Below, piece after piece: positions 11,903 through 25,089 of a stretch of 64,000 nucleotides of DNA. The notes beneath the pieces were generated by a model, which was not told where the DNA came from, did no database searches, and saw only the letters and a program-made list of their open reading frames with translations. The position numbers and the translations under genes were made by a program. Location of the stretch: contig CAIIXF020000002.1 of assembly GCA_903813345.2 (NCBI GenBank), positions 18,176,813 through 18,240,812 of the forward strand, in the 5' to 3' direction. Within the stretch, counting starts at the first letter, position 1; every line of letters starts with the position of its first letter. The DNA is from Owenia fusiformis (lineage: Eukaryota; Annelida; Polychaeta; Sabellida; Oweniidae).

Positions 11903-13095
11903 TTATATTTCGAAATCTTTGGGAAAAAGCTTTTAGGACTTGAACGGACCTGGGGACAATTCGGAAAATGTGGGGTAATCTCAGCTTTAATTAATGTAAT
12001 GTTTATATCCACAAATTCCCATAGACTCCCGTTGCATTCACAAATGTATACGAGCTTGCACACAGCAAACAAAATGAACGTTGTGCAGTGCAATGTGCTA
12101 ATGCAATATGCAAGATGGGATTGTGAAGGACTCTAGTCCAGTATGACATATGAAGATTATCATGAAATGACACATTAAACATTGTTTCTCTGTTTGTTAA
12201 AATTCAGAGCTTCGACTTGCACATACGATCAGGTTGCAATGGAGTATTCCTTTTTGAAGTTACCAAATGGGCCCAAATATTTTTTAGTTTTAGGAGCCCG
12301 GTAAATTGGCCTTTTGGGCATAAATGGGCCTTTTAAGGCCTTATTTCTTGATTTTAGGCCAAATCATCAAGAAAATGGGCCTTAGATTTTTAAATTTAGG
12401 CCCACTATTTGTAGGGGCCCAAATTTGTTTCCGATTTCAAATATGTCCCCCTTTGTTGGTTCCCGGATCCGCCACGGAGTTAAGCTTCGCATTTTTATAG
12501 CTTCTACGTGGAGAAATCGAATAATGGTTCTCCGAGAATTAGTTCTCGATTCTGCTTGATTTTAGCTTATTACTTCGCCCAGGGTTTACTTGGCCCCTTT
12601 ATAGCATAATTATACATGTATAAGAAAATATAGACGTAATTAGATCTCTGGAAACCCGGGTCTGGAAAACCAATTGAGATAGGGCAACAATCTGTGGGGT
12701 CATGATACTACACGTTCACTAACATAAAGTGAGTTACGAAAACGGATACGTATTTCCTTTCCTTGTTTAAAGACTGCGAAATCATCAGTATGCTATTGTA
12801 CTTCTTCACTTAAAGGTGAAACAATTAATTAACTATCATGGACCAGTGTCAAAATATATTTAAGTTAGGATATTTTTATTATCTCCAAATAAACCCCAAG
12901 ATGAACATTATTTCACCTGATATTCCTTTTGATACATAATGGATCTCAAAAGTCTTCAAGTCGGGCTTTCTTTATAGAAGCTTTTAAATGAACTTACACT
13001 TCTTAATGCTGAAATAGATAGTTTATCCATACATTTTGAGAACATAGATATATCAAAGAAGATGGTGCGGCAAATGTTGGCCTGATAGCTAAAAT
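11903..13095. other. Intergenic, no gene seen
   Basis: AT-rich. A local cluster of GGGCC(T/C)/AATGGGCC words lies at 12270-12425. Otherwise I see nothing that I can support. Confidence 0.3.
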
Positions 13096-16000
13096 GTTTG
13101 ACACTGTGGCTAGTCGATCTATGTGGATGCAGTCATTTATATGTAATGTTTCGTGGGTACTCGCGTACATTATAGGGAATGGGATCATTGCAAAAATATG
13201 ACAGCAAATCAAGGTAAGTGATCTCAGAGATTCTACTTAACATTGTGACTTGAAATCTTGCATACATATTCAATATACATAGTATGACAATGTGTGAAAG
13301 TTTCAGCTACCATATTCCTGTTATAGGGAAGATATTTGAAAAACATTTCGTAAACGTCAACATATATGTATAAAATGGATGTACCTATGTATCATTTGGA
13401 TTCAGAACGGTAACAAATGGATGCTTTAATAAATTATACTTTTATCATGATGATTTATTTACTGATGGACAACTGGCCAGATTTTCTTTGTATCCATTGT
13501 TTGGATAAACATTCCTCATTCAGGAAAGTAATTAGCCACCCCACTACAAGTAGTCTAAAGACACACTCATGAAAAATACTATATATAAACCCATCAACTG
13601 GAAAATGCCATTACAGATGAAATAAAGGACCCACGGTCCTGTGCTCTCACAGTGTAGAACCTTCAGAGGAATGTATATCCTGATTTTCAAACAAAAGTAT
13701 TGGTAAATATGAGATCAATAAAAGATGAGTCCTTTGTTGTTGGTTCAGATATGATTTGTAGTAGTCAAAGGAAAAACTATGAATTTGACCTAGATTTTGA
13801 CATAGGCCTTTTAGTGTCCAAATTTTGAAGGTTTGAGGTCGGCTTCTATTGTAGATTCTTATTAAGTTGGCTGCATCCAAGCTGTATCTAGTGTTGTGTT
13901 GTTACAATTGATAATTTTCTCAAGCCCCATTGACTTAACATGGGATACCAAAATAGCGATTTTTGAGATTTCAAAATGCCATAGCTTCCGACCGGAAGTC
14001 GGATCAAAATCTTGTTTGCAGATTCGGATTCCTTGGACAATTCTTCACATATTTCATTGCTCATACATTGAATTCCAAGAACTTTTTTTATTGTGACCTA
14101 CTTTTCGGATGCCATATCTCAAAAACGGTAAGAGTGATCAAAAACAACTTGCCTGTAGGGATTAGCTTTTTTCAAAGGAACATGATTAAAAAAACGGAGC
14201 AAAAATATTAAAGGACGACTGAGAAAATTGAAAAAATGACAAAATACTGGTTTTGACCTAGTTCTTGACCTTTGACCTAGATTAAACCTGATTAGACCTA
14301 GATCTTGACTTGGTCCTGAACTGGACCTTGACTTGGACCTAGACCTGGACTTGGACCTGGAAATGGACTGGACTGGTATTTTTTCAATCTTTTCTTCACT
14401 TCTCTTGACTTTCTATAAGGCTATCATCAGATCGATTTTTCTAGAAATTTAAAAATCAGCAATTTCTCGGAAACCGGCCGAACTTGGGAAATGGCGATTA
14501 TATGTCAAATATTCATTATGGATATGCATAAAATGAATGTGAAAATGACTCAATCCGAATAGCAGTTCTAATTTGTGCAGCCAACGTTGACAGACGGACG
14601 GAGCAACGGATGGACGGACCAATGGACGGACACCTGGTCGATCCCATAGGCTCAAAAACCATGGTTTTATCGCTAATACTGTTAATTTGAAAAACGGGTC
14701 CATAACATGTAATGATGACAATGAAAATGTTGAAATTAGGTACGCCAATGAAGTGAATTCAGAGCAAAAGACCCATCGACCCACTGGAATACCCACAAAT
14801 CAAGTTTCATAGCCTTGCCCAAGTCGGTCTCTTTTACTTATCTTGATTTCTATTATAACCGCCTTGACCCAAGAGAAAGCCATGTGCTTTACCGACCCAA
14901 TGTTTTTGTCGGTAAAATTTGACAAATCAACGACGGCCCTACATTGTCGGACTAGGTCTTCGTGCATTTCCATCACGAATTCAGTTTTGATTTCAACATT
15001 GAATTGCATGATTTCATTTAGACGAGTATTAATGACTGCTTACATTCCAATTTACATTTAATAACATAATATATTGTAACTCTCAAGAAACACTCGATCA
15101 AATCATTGAATTTCAAGTCCTAGACGGGTAGTTTGCTTTTTATGCAGGTCAACCTGATAACGTTTTGATTGGTCAATCAGCCTGAAGTCACACGTTGTGT
15201 CCATGTCCATATTGTCAATCAATATGGTTTTGCGATACCCTTAGGTAGCCTATAAGGTATTATGGGAATCTCGGAACCGCTGAATAACTTAGCATAATAT
15301 CAGCGATGATGCATTGGATTGTACTAGGTGGTAATAATTCAAGATCAGATGAGTAAATAAATACCGACTTGGGCAAGGCTACAAGTTTCAGAGCCATTAA
15401 TATTCCTTGAAAGTGATCACAATGAGCAGCCAACAGTTGGACCATCCATTGATTTTGTCAGCTCAGCTGAACGAGCCTCCAGATTCCTTGAAACAAATGA
15501 CTATAATTCAAGAATAATATTATTTATTTACAATTTTTTGAAATCGTGGTAAGTGGAATCTTTCCAATTACCAATATAGCGTTATTATTGTTTTTGGACA
15601 CCGTGGATTAAAATATTAAAAATACACACATTCAAAATGATTCAATTGAAACCTAGCCAGTCTGTTCAATGAATCCAATCAGAACGTCTACTAATCCACA
15701 TGATACATCATAATTAAATTGCTTTTTTAAAGCGGATATTTCATAACATAACCCCAAAAATATTATAGGACGCATTGTATTTGTATTTTACTTCACACAG
15801 ACATATTTGTGTTTGTGAAATAATTATATTACTTGAATTTTTTATTCCCCATTACAAGGTAAACCTATGGCAAATTATACATACCTTCTCACAGCTATGA
15901 GCGAGATGATAAAACTGGTCGAGTGAACTCGTTTGAGTTATCTATTCTTCGTAAAAATATCAGAGAATGTGTGTTTATAGTGTAGCTTTGGTTTTCTATT

Positions 16001-16150
16001 TCAATGAAGTATGATATACACGGATGAGTAAATATAGATTATTTAAACAGAAGTGCAAAATTCTTCCATTGAAAAGTACAGAGGCGGGTACTCACGAAAC
16101 ATTACATGTGCCTGACTGCATCCACATAGATCGACTAGCCACAGTGTTTG
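13096..16150. repeat. Inverted repeat pair 3 kb apart
   Basis: Arms 13096-13166 and 16085-16150 share CACTGTGGCTAGTCGATC, TATGTGGATGCAGTCA and ATGTAATGTTTCGTG in opposite orientation. In the same relative frame both translate to THETLH..DCIHIDRLATV. The intervening 2.9 kb holds the dispersed repeat at 13.8-14.6 kb and a smaller inverted pair at 14799-14828 / 15360-15390. Confidence 0.65.
13770..14640. repeat. Dispersed repeat, copy 2, with GACCTAGA-type tandem and GACGGACGG tail
   Basis: Same blocks as 4540-5090. Positions 14260-14380 are a loose tandem of GACTTGGACCTAGA. The block ends with GACGGACGGAGC and similar near 14580-14640. No coding frame. Confidence 0.6.
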
Positions 16151-16166
16151 AATTTTCTCTCTACAG

Positions 16167-16381
16167 ACCTTGTTGCCCATTTTAGTTACGTAAACGGATG
16201 GGCTAAAATCACAGGAATTACCGCCATGATACTCTTTAAAAGACCCACAGATTTGGACCTGGGCGAAGCAGTTCAGTCAATAAGTGCTTATGTGATCATT
16301 TTACCCTTTGCATTCGTTCGACTTCACTTCTTAAAAGAGGGCTTCGTCTTCAGACTAGACTCTTCGCGCAGGGTATTGTGA
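16167..16381 (+). other. Possible exon, unrecognised
   Basis: Follows TTTTCTCTCTACAG. The frame beginning LVAHFSYVNGWAKITG and containing DLDLGEAVQSISAYVI stays open for about 70 codons to TGA at 16381. It is immediately followed by an inverted-repeat element at 16385. No homologous family comes to mind, and the region to the left is part of an inverted repeat pair. Confidence 0.2.
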
Positions 16382-16384
16382 TCA

Positions 16385-17048
16385 GCCCCAGGGAAAAGTA
16401 TCGGTAAGCGTTTATCTAAAAGAAACAGACTGGCATCCCCGACTGAGACCACAATTTTAAAGGGCAATTCCAAATATATATATATATATTCAAATAAAGC
16501 TAATTTGAGAGAGAATTTCTGAAAATCTGCATTTGTGAAGTAAGATACCAGGTGTAAACGAAATTATGGTCCCCAGGGATAATGGTCCCCCTTCTTAACG
16601 TCCCTTACTGGCCCCGATTGTGTATAAGATAATGAGGGAAATAGGTTACCATATAAATCAATGACAACGAGGACCATAAGTTGGTGGAACAATCTACCCT
16701 TTTACACCGGATTTCTACTGTATAATTGACGTTTGAAACAAGTGATTTGATTGGTTTCTGCCAACCGCCGTAAGTGACACACTTTTAACTTGCCAAAGAA
16801 ATGTAGATATCTACAGCAGCTGTTTTTAGGCAGTATTATCGAAATTATCGGGTGAAGATTTGAAAAAATCAACGATCTACGTTTCAGAAACACATATTGG
16901 AGAAAATTCTGGACAGATTTGGCGATAAAAGTCGATACCAGTAAGAGAACTCCGAGACGTACCGAGACGGCAAGGTTTTGAAAAAAATTCAGTCGGGGAT
17001 GTCAGCCGGTTTCTTTTAGATCACGTAAGTCCATACTTTTCCCTGGGC
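16385..17048. mobile_element. Inverted-repeat element with a nested MITE
   Basis: Left CCCAGGGAAAAGTATCGG and TCTAAAAGAAAC...CATCCCCGACTGA are mirrored at 16990-17048. The 163-bp MITE at 16548 lies inside it. Confidence 0.8.
16548..16710. mobile_element. MITE, GGTGTAAA-type ends, copy 2
   Basis: 163 bases beginning CCAGGTGTAAACGAAATTAT and ending CCCTTTTACACCGG. It is nested inside the element at 16385-17048. Confidence 0.85.
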
Positions 17049-17670
17049 CAACGTTGATCGGTTAAAATGTCCAGTATAGACAGAAACACATGGCCAGCTG
17101 AGATGCAGCCTAATGCTATGTTTGTTAATCTACATGTAATGTAGGAGACCGATAAGAGATGGCTGAAATTTTCAGAATTTATTTAGATAAATAATGGGTC
17201 TTGTATATCGACCTCTCTCCATTTCAAGAAAGTAGGCGCTTATACGTAGTCTAGCTATTGAGGTATTTTGAATAAGAAAAGGTCGTTTCTGAAAGATGTT
17301 CAAATCGAAAGCGTGTTTTTAGTTGTTTAAATCTAAGCTTCCCCTCATTCCCACTCACTAATACGATTTTCTTGGCAACTGTGTGATGAATCTATCGTAA
17401 AGGTAAAAGGTAAAAAAAACATCAAAAAGATCAAGTAAATGTTATGCGAGTATTACGAAATTCAAGGTAGCATGTCAAAAGAGCCTATACCGGAGCAACG
17501 CAATGAGAACTTCAAAACGTGTGTAACGACAAATGAGAAGCAATTTGACAAGTAATTCCTCAGCCAAGTTATTCGAAAACTTATCTTAAGGCACTTTAGG
17601 GTAATTGAATATGTAAGAGATTGGTTTCATAATGTGTGTATTTTTGAATTAAAGACAAAATCAATATCAA

Positions 17671-18461
17671 TAGAGAGATTTCGCACATAAGTGAAAGTAC
17701 AACTTATACGTGTACATATACTTTAAAGGGAAATGTCGAACTATTATATTTACTAAAATCAATTTTAAATTGTACTTAATGGAACTTAACTATTTCCGAT
17801 ATAGAAAAGCTCCATCAACTAGAGACTGTGAGTGCACTGTCATCTGTATGTGTAGATTATGCACATTATCATTAAATGCTTGCTTCCGTGTCCTAGTAGT
17901 TGTAGTGTATTATAAACACGATCCTTTAAAGTGAGTCATTACATAAACAAGTTGATTATTTCAAAATTTTCATGATCAATATTCGTAGATGATAAACGTA
18001 TACAGTTGGATCTCCGTATAAAGCTTTACCTACATGTGTGTGGAACAATTGACCGCAAGCATTTTTTTAAATTAATCGGCTGAGTAGGAACAGTATCCAA
18101 TCAAATACTTTTACCCTCAATTTGAAACACCAATCAAACCAGTGGGTTCTAGCAATTCATGGAAACCCATTCAGTAGCTCAACAAATGACATACAGGGTG
18201 TTTCATAACGAGCATCTCCAAAAAGTCAATTTGAGAAGAGATGGGTCTATAACATATGTACCATATATGAGCCTATTTTATTCTAGACAAACACATTTGG
18301 ACCAACTAAACATGCTACAATTCAAGAAAGACCTTTATTTATTACAGTCCGAGAAGATCTTTCCTGACGAAAAGACCACATTATGAAACACCTTGTCCGT
18401 TTACTTATAAGTAAAGTATACGTTATAAGTTGTACTTTCACGTATGTGCGAAATCTCTCTA
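17671..18461. mobile_element. TA-flanked inverted-repeat element, 791 bp
   Basis: Left TAGAGAGATTTCGCACATAA and GTGAAAGTACAACTTATA are mirrored on the right over about 55 bases. TA at both ends suggests Tc1/mariner-type mobilisation. It carries a nested element at 18193-18396. Confidence 0.8.
18193..18396. mobile_element. Small mariner-end MITE nested in the 17.7-kb element
   Basis: ACAGGGTGTTTCATAA at the left and TTATGAAACACCTTGT at the right are inverted. The ends resemble those of the mariner relic at 33716. Confidence 0.7.
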
Positions 18462-18693
18462 ATGTAAAAGTCACTTATTAATCCATTTCCAAGCAAAAAT
18501 ACTTTCCGTATTTATTCTGACAATGTCACCTCCAATGAATTGATTTTCAATAATTTGGAAGTATGACACGAATCAATTAGACACATAGAAGAGCTACTTC
18601 GATTGCAATCACCTGTACTATCACATGCATCATCACTGTAGGAACCAGAGCCTATGGTATTTTTTTACATGTTACTTGTTGGATTTATATTAA

Positions 18694-19388
18694 TGCCCTG
18701 AAACGTTTTTGGTAAAACGTTTTAGCGTTAAAACGTTATGCAAATGTAATGTAAATCCAGATTTACTCAAGAGCTCTCGGCTAAGAGCGCTAAACTAAAA
18801 CGTTTTAGGACCCTAGTCATAGCCAAGACGTCTTAGCGTTAAAACGTTTTACAAGCGAGTGTAAATCCATCGGTTTTAGCTCTTAGCCCGGTTTTATGCG
18901 ATGCGCTGAACGAAAATTTTGAAACTTCCCGTTTACAAGTGTCGCATGGTCCTTTCCCTCGTCTCATTCCTTGATTCCCATTATCATCGCATGTATACCG
19001 AGAAGAACTAATTCGCCTGGCGTTCTATCATAATCCTAATATATGCACCAAATCTTCCTGCTCTCTTTCATGCTCTTAACAATGCGCTTTCTAAGACATA
19101 TTTTTGTGAAACCGATGCATTCTTTATCATAAAGTATAGAAGCGGGAAAGGAATGATTTTTATAATAATAAAACATTATAATAATAGCTATATTGTCTGA
19201 ACCGTCCTTCAACCAGTGGTGAACTGCTTGTACATATACATGTATCTAAGACGTTTTTAGAAAAACAGGTGTGAACTCAAACATAGTTTCGTAAGACGTC
19301 TTGAAAATGGTGGTGTAAACTCGATATAATTTTCCTAAAACGTTTTAGCCAAGACGTCTTCGGATGCCGCGTATAGTGTAAATAGGGC
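18694..19388. mobile_element. Element rich in AAAACGTTTTAG palindromes
   Basis: GCCCT and AGGGC bound a stretch with repeated AAAACGTTTTAG and AAGACGTCTT palindromes, several separated by short GTGTAAAC/GTAAATCC words. Boundaries are approximate. Confidence 0.5.
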
Positions 19389-20635
19389 TACTGATACTCT
19401 TGGGCTACTTTGTACAAAGAGCAGGTCCATTTAACAGACTGTTGGTTCACTTAGACTTTTTCCAAAACAACTAGTAGCTTCTCTGCAAATATTCTTGTGG
19501 GAGTGTGGGCTCACCACTAAAACTGCTTTTGTGATGAAGATAAGGCTGACTGGTTTATGTTTTCAATATGGCTGCTAACCTGGGCATACATGTGCACTAA
19601 ATAACTGCATGTACAGATTAGGCCATTCAAAATTAATTATATGTTGGCCATTCTGATGAAGGGCCTTATATTAAAAACTACAAAATCTTTATTTCAAGGG
19701 TTTTATATATTATTTAATAGTGAAAATGCAAAACCACATTGTGGCAAAGCAAGTAACATTGTCATTTGTATGCATTACAAGTATAGAGTACATGGGGACA
19801 ATTTGTTTCTTTTGAAAACATAGAATTAAGTGGCATTAAGTATAAAAAAAAAATATTTGAATGGCCGGAGTGTTTTTCTAAACAGTGTCATGCTATTTAT
19901 ACATAATGCTGCCTTATGTTTTATGATATATAGTATTCTGAAAGAGGATTTCTCTGAATTATTTGTGTTTAAATATGGGAACTGCAAATTGGCAAATAAC
20001 TTTAAGGTTAAATGTTCATAAAGACATTTAATTTCAAATTCCAAACAAAATGCCAGTGGGCATTTATTAAAAGTGACCCTATAACTATTTAGAATATGGC
20101 AAACATGTTTAGAAAACTGGCGAGAAGCAATTGAAATAAGAACATCCATTCTCATGGAATTGCCCTCGTGTGCATTTAATTGCAGACATGTTATCCTAAT
20201 TGCCCATGAGCATTTAAAATAATAATTACATCCCAACTCTTAAAACATGCTTAAGATACTATTGGAGTCTCAAAAGGCAGCAAAAGCATTAATTTTTGAA
20301 ACAGGAAAATTCAGTCCCCCTAAAAATGCCCATATGGAGATTTATTCTCAATTTTCGTGTAATTGCCCATGAGAATTTATTATAAATATTTTTATTTCCA
20401 TTCATATTTCTTCAGTCAGAACATCCAGTCAAAATTAAGCCGATTACTTTCATTTCTTGTGTTAGAGAATGGCAAAATTTTGACAAAAATAGCATCTCTC
20501 AAAGTTGACCTTTAAACCACCCTAATGTCAAGGTCAAATGTCAAAATTTTCAGAAATAACATTTTAAGTAATAAGTCATACTTCCTCTTCAATTCCATGT
20601 TAATATATACTTGTTCTGTAGGGGGGCTAAAAGAG
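19389..20635. other. Intergenic, no gene seen
   Basis: AT-rich, with short open frames that overlap on both strands and resemble nothing. A few repeats of AATTGCCCATGAG occur at 20160-20370. Confidence 0.3.
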
Positions 20636-21316
20636 GGGCTTGCCGCCACGTGTTCTTTTCAATGAGTTTGGTTCATCAGTTGCCAAAAGGTACTTGTCAA
20701 AAATTGTTTTGTTTTTGGGGCAACCGTTATACATCATTACACCACATTTCCGAACCGTATAAAGCGATGGATTCATAAGTTGATCATACAATGTAATTTC
20801 AATTTCAGGACGATTCCATGTATGTGTGCCGCTTTAAACATGTAATGGCTTTATTTGCTCGATCCCCAATCACTGACAGTTGCTAAATATACTTTTGAAC
20901 ATTTTGTTTATACTAACCATCATTTTGGGATCGTTCTTGACAAACGTTGCCACATTTCCAGAATTTCATGATTTTTGTTTTATCAATGTTAATTTCAGGT
21001 TTCCAGACATTACATAAAGACTCAAGAGTGTTTAGTGTTTGTTGCATTCCTTTTTGGTAGTTTCAAATATAACTAAATCGTCTGCAAATAGCATATTGCT
21101 AACATTTTGAGTTTCAAGGGATGGAGATTTCCCAATATTACCAAACTTTTTATTTGAGTGCAATTTGTGACTGGCATCAGATTTATGCCAATCAACGTAA
21201 CTTTGAACAATCTTCCCAATGATACGTGAATATCTGATAATCATACTTGGTACCATATATCTCGGTTTCGGCTGTAGAGGGGACTTATTGGACATTTTCA
21301 TTGCATTTAGACACAA
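20636..21316 (-). pseudogene. Decayed LINE (non-LTR) reverse transcriptase fragment
   Basis: Minus-strand frames include SNMLFADDLVIFETTKK at about 21050-21100, the YADD/FADD catalytic motif of reverse transcriptases. After a frameshift they continue as MQQTLNTLESLCNVWKPEIN and IDKTKIMKF, then much further on LYDQLMNPSLYTVRKCG. This matches the order of RT core, thumb and 'YGxEVW' region of CR1/RTE/L1-type LINEs. Frameshifts and stops make it a fossil. No endonuclease domain is visible. Confidence 0.75.
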
Positions 21317-22198
21317 TTAGAACTCTAATTTGAACATGGTCTCAATATTAGCGTCAGAGAACTCATACATATAATTGTCATATCCCGGGTGTCATATAGA
21401 CCTGATGATTTTGATGGGTCTAGCATCTAGCATGAAGTTCGGGTAATATATTCCTTCCCGGTATTTGGCCTCGAGGATACGATTTTACGCCGACCGAAGA
21501 CAATGGACCTCATATTGAAATGTAATTGGCATAGAGATGGCACAAAACGGTGGTAATAGTAATAGTATAGTATCTTTATAACTGAATAAAGCTTGAATAA
21601 TAGATGCCACTCTTGTTTGTATTTAATTTGCTTGGACTAAACTTCTATTGACTTTAATGCTAGAAACCGGAGCTAGAAACTTCCATAGTCACTTGATTTC
21701 ATATCAAAACGCGTTGGTCGAATCTGTCTGAAACTCGAATGGCATACTATTGTATAACCCTGTCAATGTACGTATTGTAAATGAAAATGTTTGTCGTCAT
21801 TCCAATAAACCAATGTTTTAAAGAATTTTAGCATTACATCAATGGAGATTTGTCCAAAGTTTTTTTAATGCCATGGAAAATGATTTAAAAGGCATAACTG
21901 TGTAAATCAAAGCTATTCTTTGAGAAAACGTTCCACTGACATAAAATATGCTATCAAACATTAAATCATTAGAGGTAATTAGTGCAAATCTCTTAAAATC
22001 TCATCCCCGGGATCTCATTAAAAACGAGAATTTGCGAGATTTCAAAGTTATTTTGAAATTCCCCTATTGGATGACGTGTAGGCGAATGGCTCACTAGAAC
22101 CGAATGGCAGTCTGGTCGAAAATTAAAATTATTGGCGACATCTATTTATTCATATTCATTCATCTATACGGCCCCGGCAGAAGGGGTGGGGGCGAGAT

Positions 22199-22512
22199 TT
22201 GTATTGGCACGTTCAATTACCAATTTTGGAAACCGGCCTCATTTGTCATCGAAATATCTCCGTGAATGTTCGCCGTTTTGTGAATATTCTCTGCAAGTTT
22301 AAATCGATTAACTTAAAATTCTTTTTAACTGATGTTAAGATTTCAAATTTTACTTTGCATATGCACGGCCCTAGGAGAGATCATGGTCACGATTGTTCAC
22401 ATGATCATAATTTGAACTTTGGTTTGACATCATCATGCATTGCGAATCATAAATTTAAAAAACTATTTCCATAAATACGAAGGAATAGGACAGAATTATG
22501 GGAACTACTCAT
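22199..22512. repeat. Half copy of the 39-kb foldback arm
   Basis: Shares GGCACGTTC, GGCCTCATTTG, GAATGTTCGC, TATTCTCT(G/A)CAAGTTT and AGAATTATGGGA(A/G)CTACTC, in order, with 38970-39300. Confidence 0.75.
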
Positions 22513-22626
22513 TTCTCCAAGAGCTCCCTTATTGGAAGCTGAATATAGCTCTCCTGAAGAAATATACTAATCTGGATTCTCGCAGACATATTCAATAAGC
22601 TTGAAAGTTGATAACTGATCTCATAG

Positions 22627-22835
22627 ACACGAACAGGGATCATTGGAACCCGACAACTATGGATCCGAGGCATATTCAGTGGTAATTGGAAGAGGACAAC
22701 TATGCACCTTGGGCATAGTCAGTGATAATTTGAAGAGGACAACTGGATATCAGGCATATTCAATTGTAATTTGAAACGGACAACTTTGGATCTTAAACAT
22801 ATTAAGTGGTCATTGGAAGCTGAAAACTATGGACC
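22627..22835. repeat. Tandem repeat, about 55-bp unit, four copies
   Basis: Units carry GGACAACTATGGATC, GGCATATTCAGTGGTAATT and GGAAG, with decreasing match. Confidence 0.8.
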
Positions 22836-23739
22836 GCGTGGAAACATGTAGATCGCGGTAAATCACAATATACATCAAAACTTAATTTATTCTTTAAAAC
22901 ATCACAATTTTAATGTGAAAGCACAAGCCCTTCTTCTTACATCCCATTAGAGTTCACAAAAATCGAATTGGGAATTTCTGCTGAATCAAGAAATAATAGG
23001 ACTTTTGTCAGGTGTCCAAATTATAAATATTCTAAAAAGTAATCTGACCTGACCAAAACCTCTCACGTCTACTACCAACTATTGATTTATCTAGACAGCA
23101 ACTCCTCTATTGAAAGTATCACTTAAACAGCATTTAATATATTAAAAACTCACACTTCATCACATCACTAACATAAATATTACTTCTGTTCGAAATCGGG
23201 TTCAATTTCTGCAATATTTTCTCAAAGAACTGAGAAGTTTACAAGAAACCCACATTTTATGCCATCTTTTGAGACATGAATGCTTTTGAAAAGTGGCTTT
23301 GGTAAGTCATTTGATTATTTCATGAATTTGAATGGACTTACATTAAAGAATAATGACCAGTTTTAACATTAAGGAATATGCATACATTTGTATAGCTTTT
23401 GTCATACAGTTCATAGGTTATTTAGAACATACAGACATGTGTTCATTATTTGAATTAACATTAAGACATTGAGAGGCAAGTGGTGCCACAGAGGATATGA
23501 TAATGATCCCTCCAATGTAAGGATTGTACATAATTTGTAATCACAGTTCTTTCAAGAGTTTCTTCGCCATTGTCAGTTTAGGTAACAGTCATGAGTGGTG
23601 TCACAAGAGAGTTACATCATCATCGTTGTATATGTAACAGAGCTATTAATAGTGCCAAATACAGAAGACTACAATAATAATGTTCTTCTCTCCAAGTTGA
23701 GGATTTCACACATTTCGTAATTGCAGTCCATAACTTTGT

Positions 23740-23883
23740 TACACAAAATTGTTGCAAACGCCTATCACTAGAATCAGTAACAACATGCTTTGTAGATACA
23801 AACACTGCAAACAGCCGCAGCAGACTGTGGATCACTGTCGATCTTCTCTGTCACTTCATTTACAGGATAGACATTGTTACGAC
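23740..23883 (-). other. Duplicated exon-like segment, diverged copy 3
   Basis: Minus strand after acceptor AAGTACTTTCAG. In the frame shared with the 27.1 and 33.4 kb copies it reads DPQSAAAVCSVCIYKACCY and then stops. The upstream intron-like stretch (CTTGCTGACTTTTTCCTC) is also shared. Where its donor lies is unclear. Confidence 0.25.
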
Positions 23884-25089
23884 CTGAAAGTACTTGAAAA
23901 AAAAGAGGAAAAAGTCAGCAAGGAGGATTTGACTTTTTCCTTAAAAGGAATAGGTGAATATATCCATATCTCTGGAATGACCATTTTTAGATATGAGTAT
24001 ATTTGTATATTGCTTTTAAGACTATGCATTAACATGCAAATGTCACCACCGGCCATTTGTTTAAGAAGCAATTTGTAACAGTAGCTTAACACTCATTGCT
24101 GACTGCCATCAATGAAGTAGTTTTGTCCACTAAATAGAGAATATCACACTATTTCACAACTCCTGGTGGTGACATAAAAAATCAAATCATTGCTGAGTAA
24201 GTACAGTTTAATGAAATCTATGAATAAAAATCGTATGATTGCTGAATTAATTGGCAAATTAGTACTTCTATATCTAGCATTATAGTAATCAAACAAATGA
24301 TCAAGACCAAATTGATTGAATTTAAATTATTTTCCCTGTTTAGTTCCCAAAGTCTCAGAATGAAAAATTACCAAACACATGCAAACAGTGTTCCCTGTGT
24401 AGCAACCAAGGCCCGATTTGCTGAAAAAAATAAAAAAATATATGTAATGCATGTTAATCTTATTATTCCAATTCAAATAAATTGCCAAAAAAAAGAATTT
24501 GGAGGGATGGAGTAAGGTAGTAATATATTATAACTAGTCAATACAATACTGCTTACAGCACTGTAACCATTGTGTGGCTGCTACCAAGTTTATTCTTCTG
24601 GCTAAATTGTGATTTTGTGCAAGGAGAAAATTGATTTATTAGTATCTTCTTTGCAACAGTAGTAGTTGTAGTCCAGAGCAGTAGTAGTCCTTGTCCTTCA
24701 CCTTCTTCAAAATACCTACATTGAGAAAAATGGTTTTAATGACTACCCTAACTCTCAAGCATGCAAGGGATTACCATTTGACAAAATAACATTTAAACCT
24801 GAACAATCAGTGTCTAGGTCATAGATACCTAGACAGTTGATTGCCCTTTGGACCAAATAATGGTCGCATTTGCACTGACCTCAACACAAGAAAAAAATAG
24901 TTGAAAACTAAAAATTGGCTACAAATAGGCTACAACACAGAGAATCATCTCCCAGCTCGCACCAAAAAAAAAAGAATTGAAAATTGAAACCTAAAACTGA
25001 GACTAACATACTTAGTATGTTAACTCTCAGGTGAAAGTGAGTGTAAAACAACAATATGAAGACAACATTTCCAAATATGGCGCACATCT

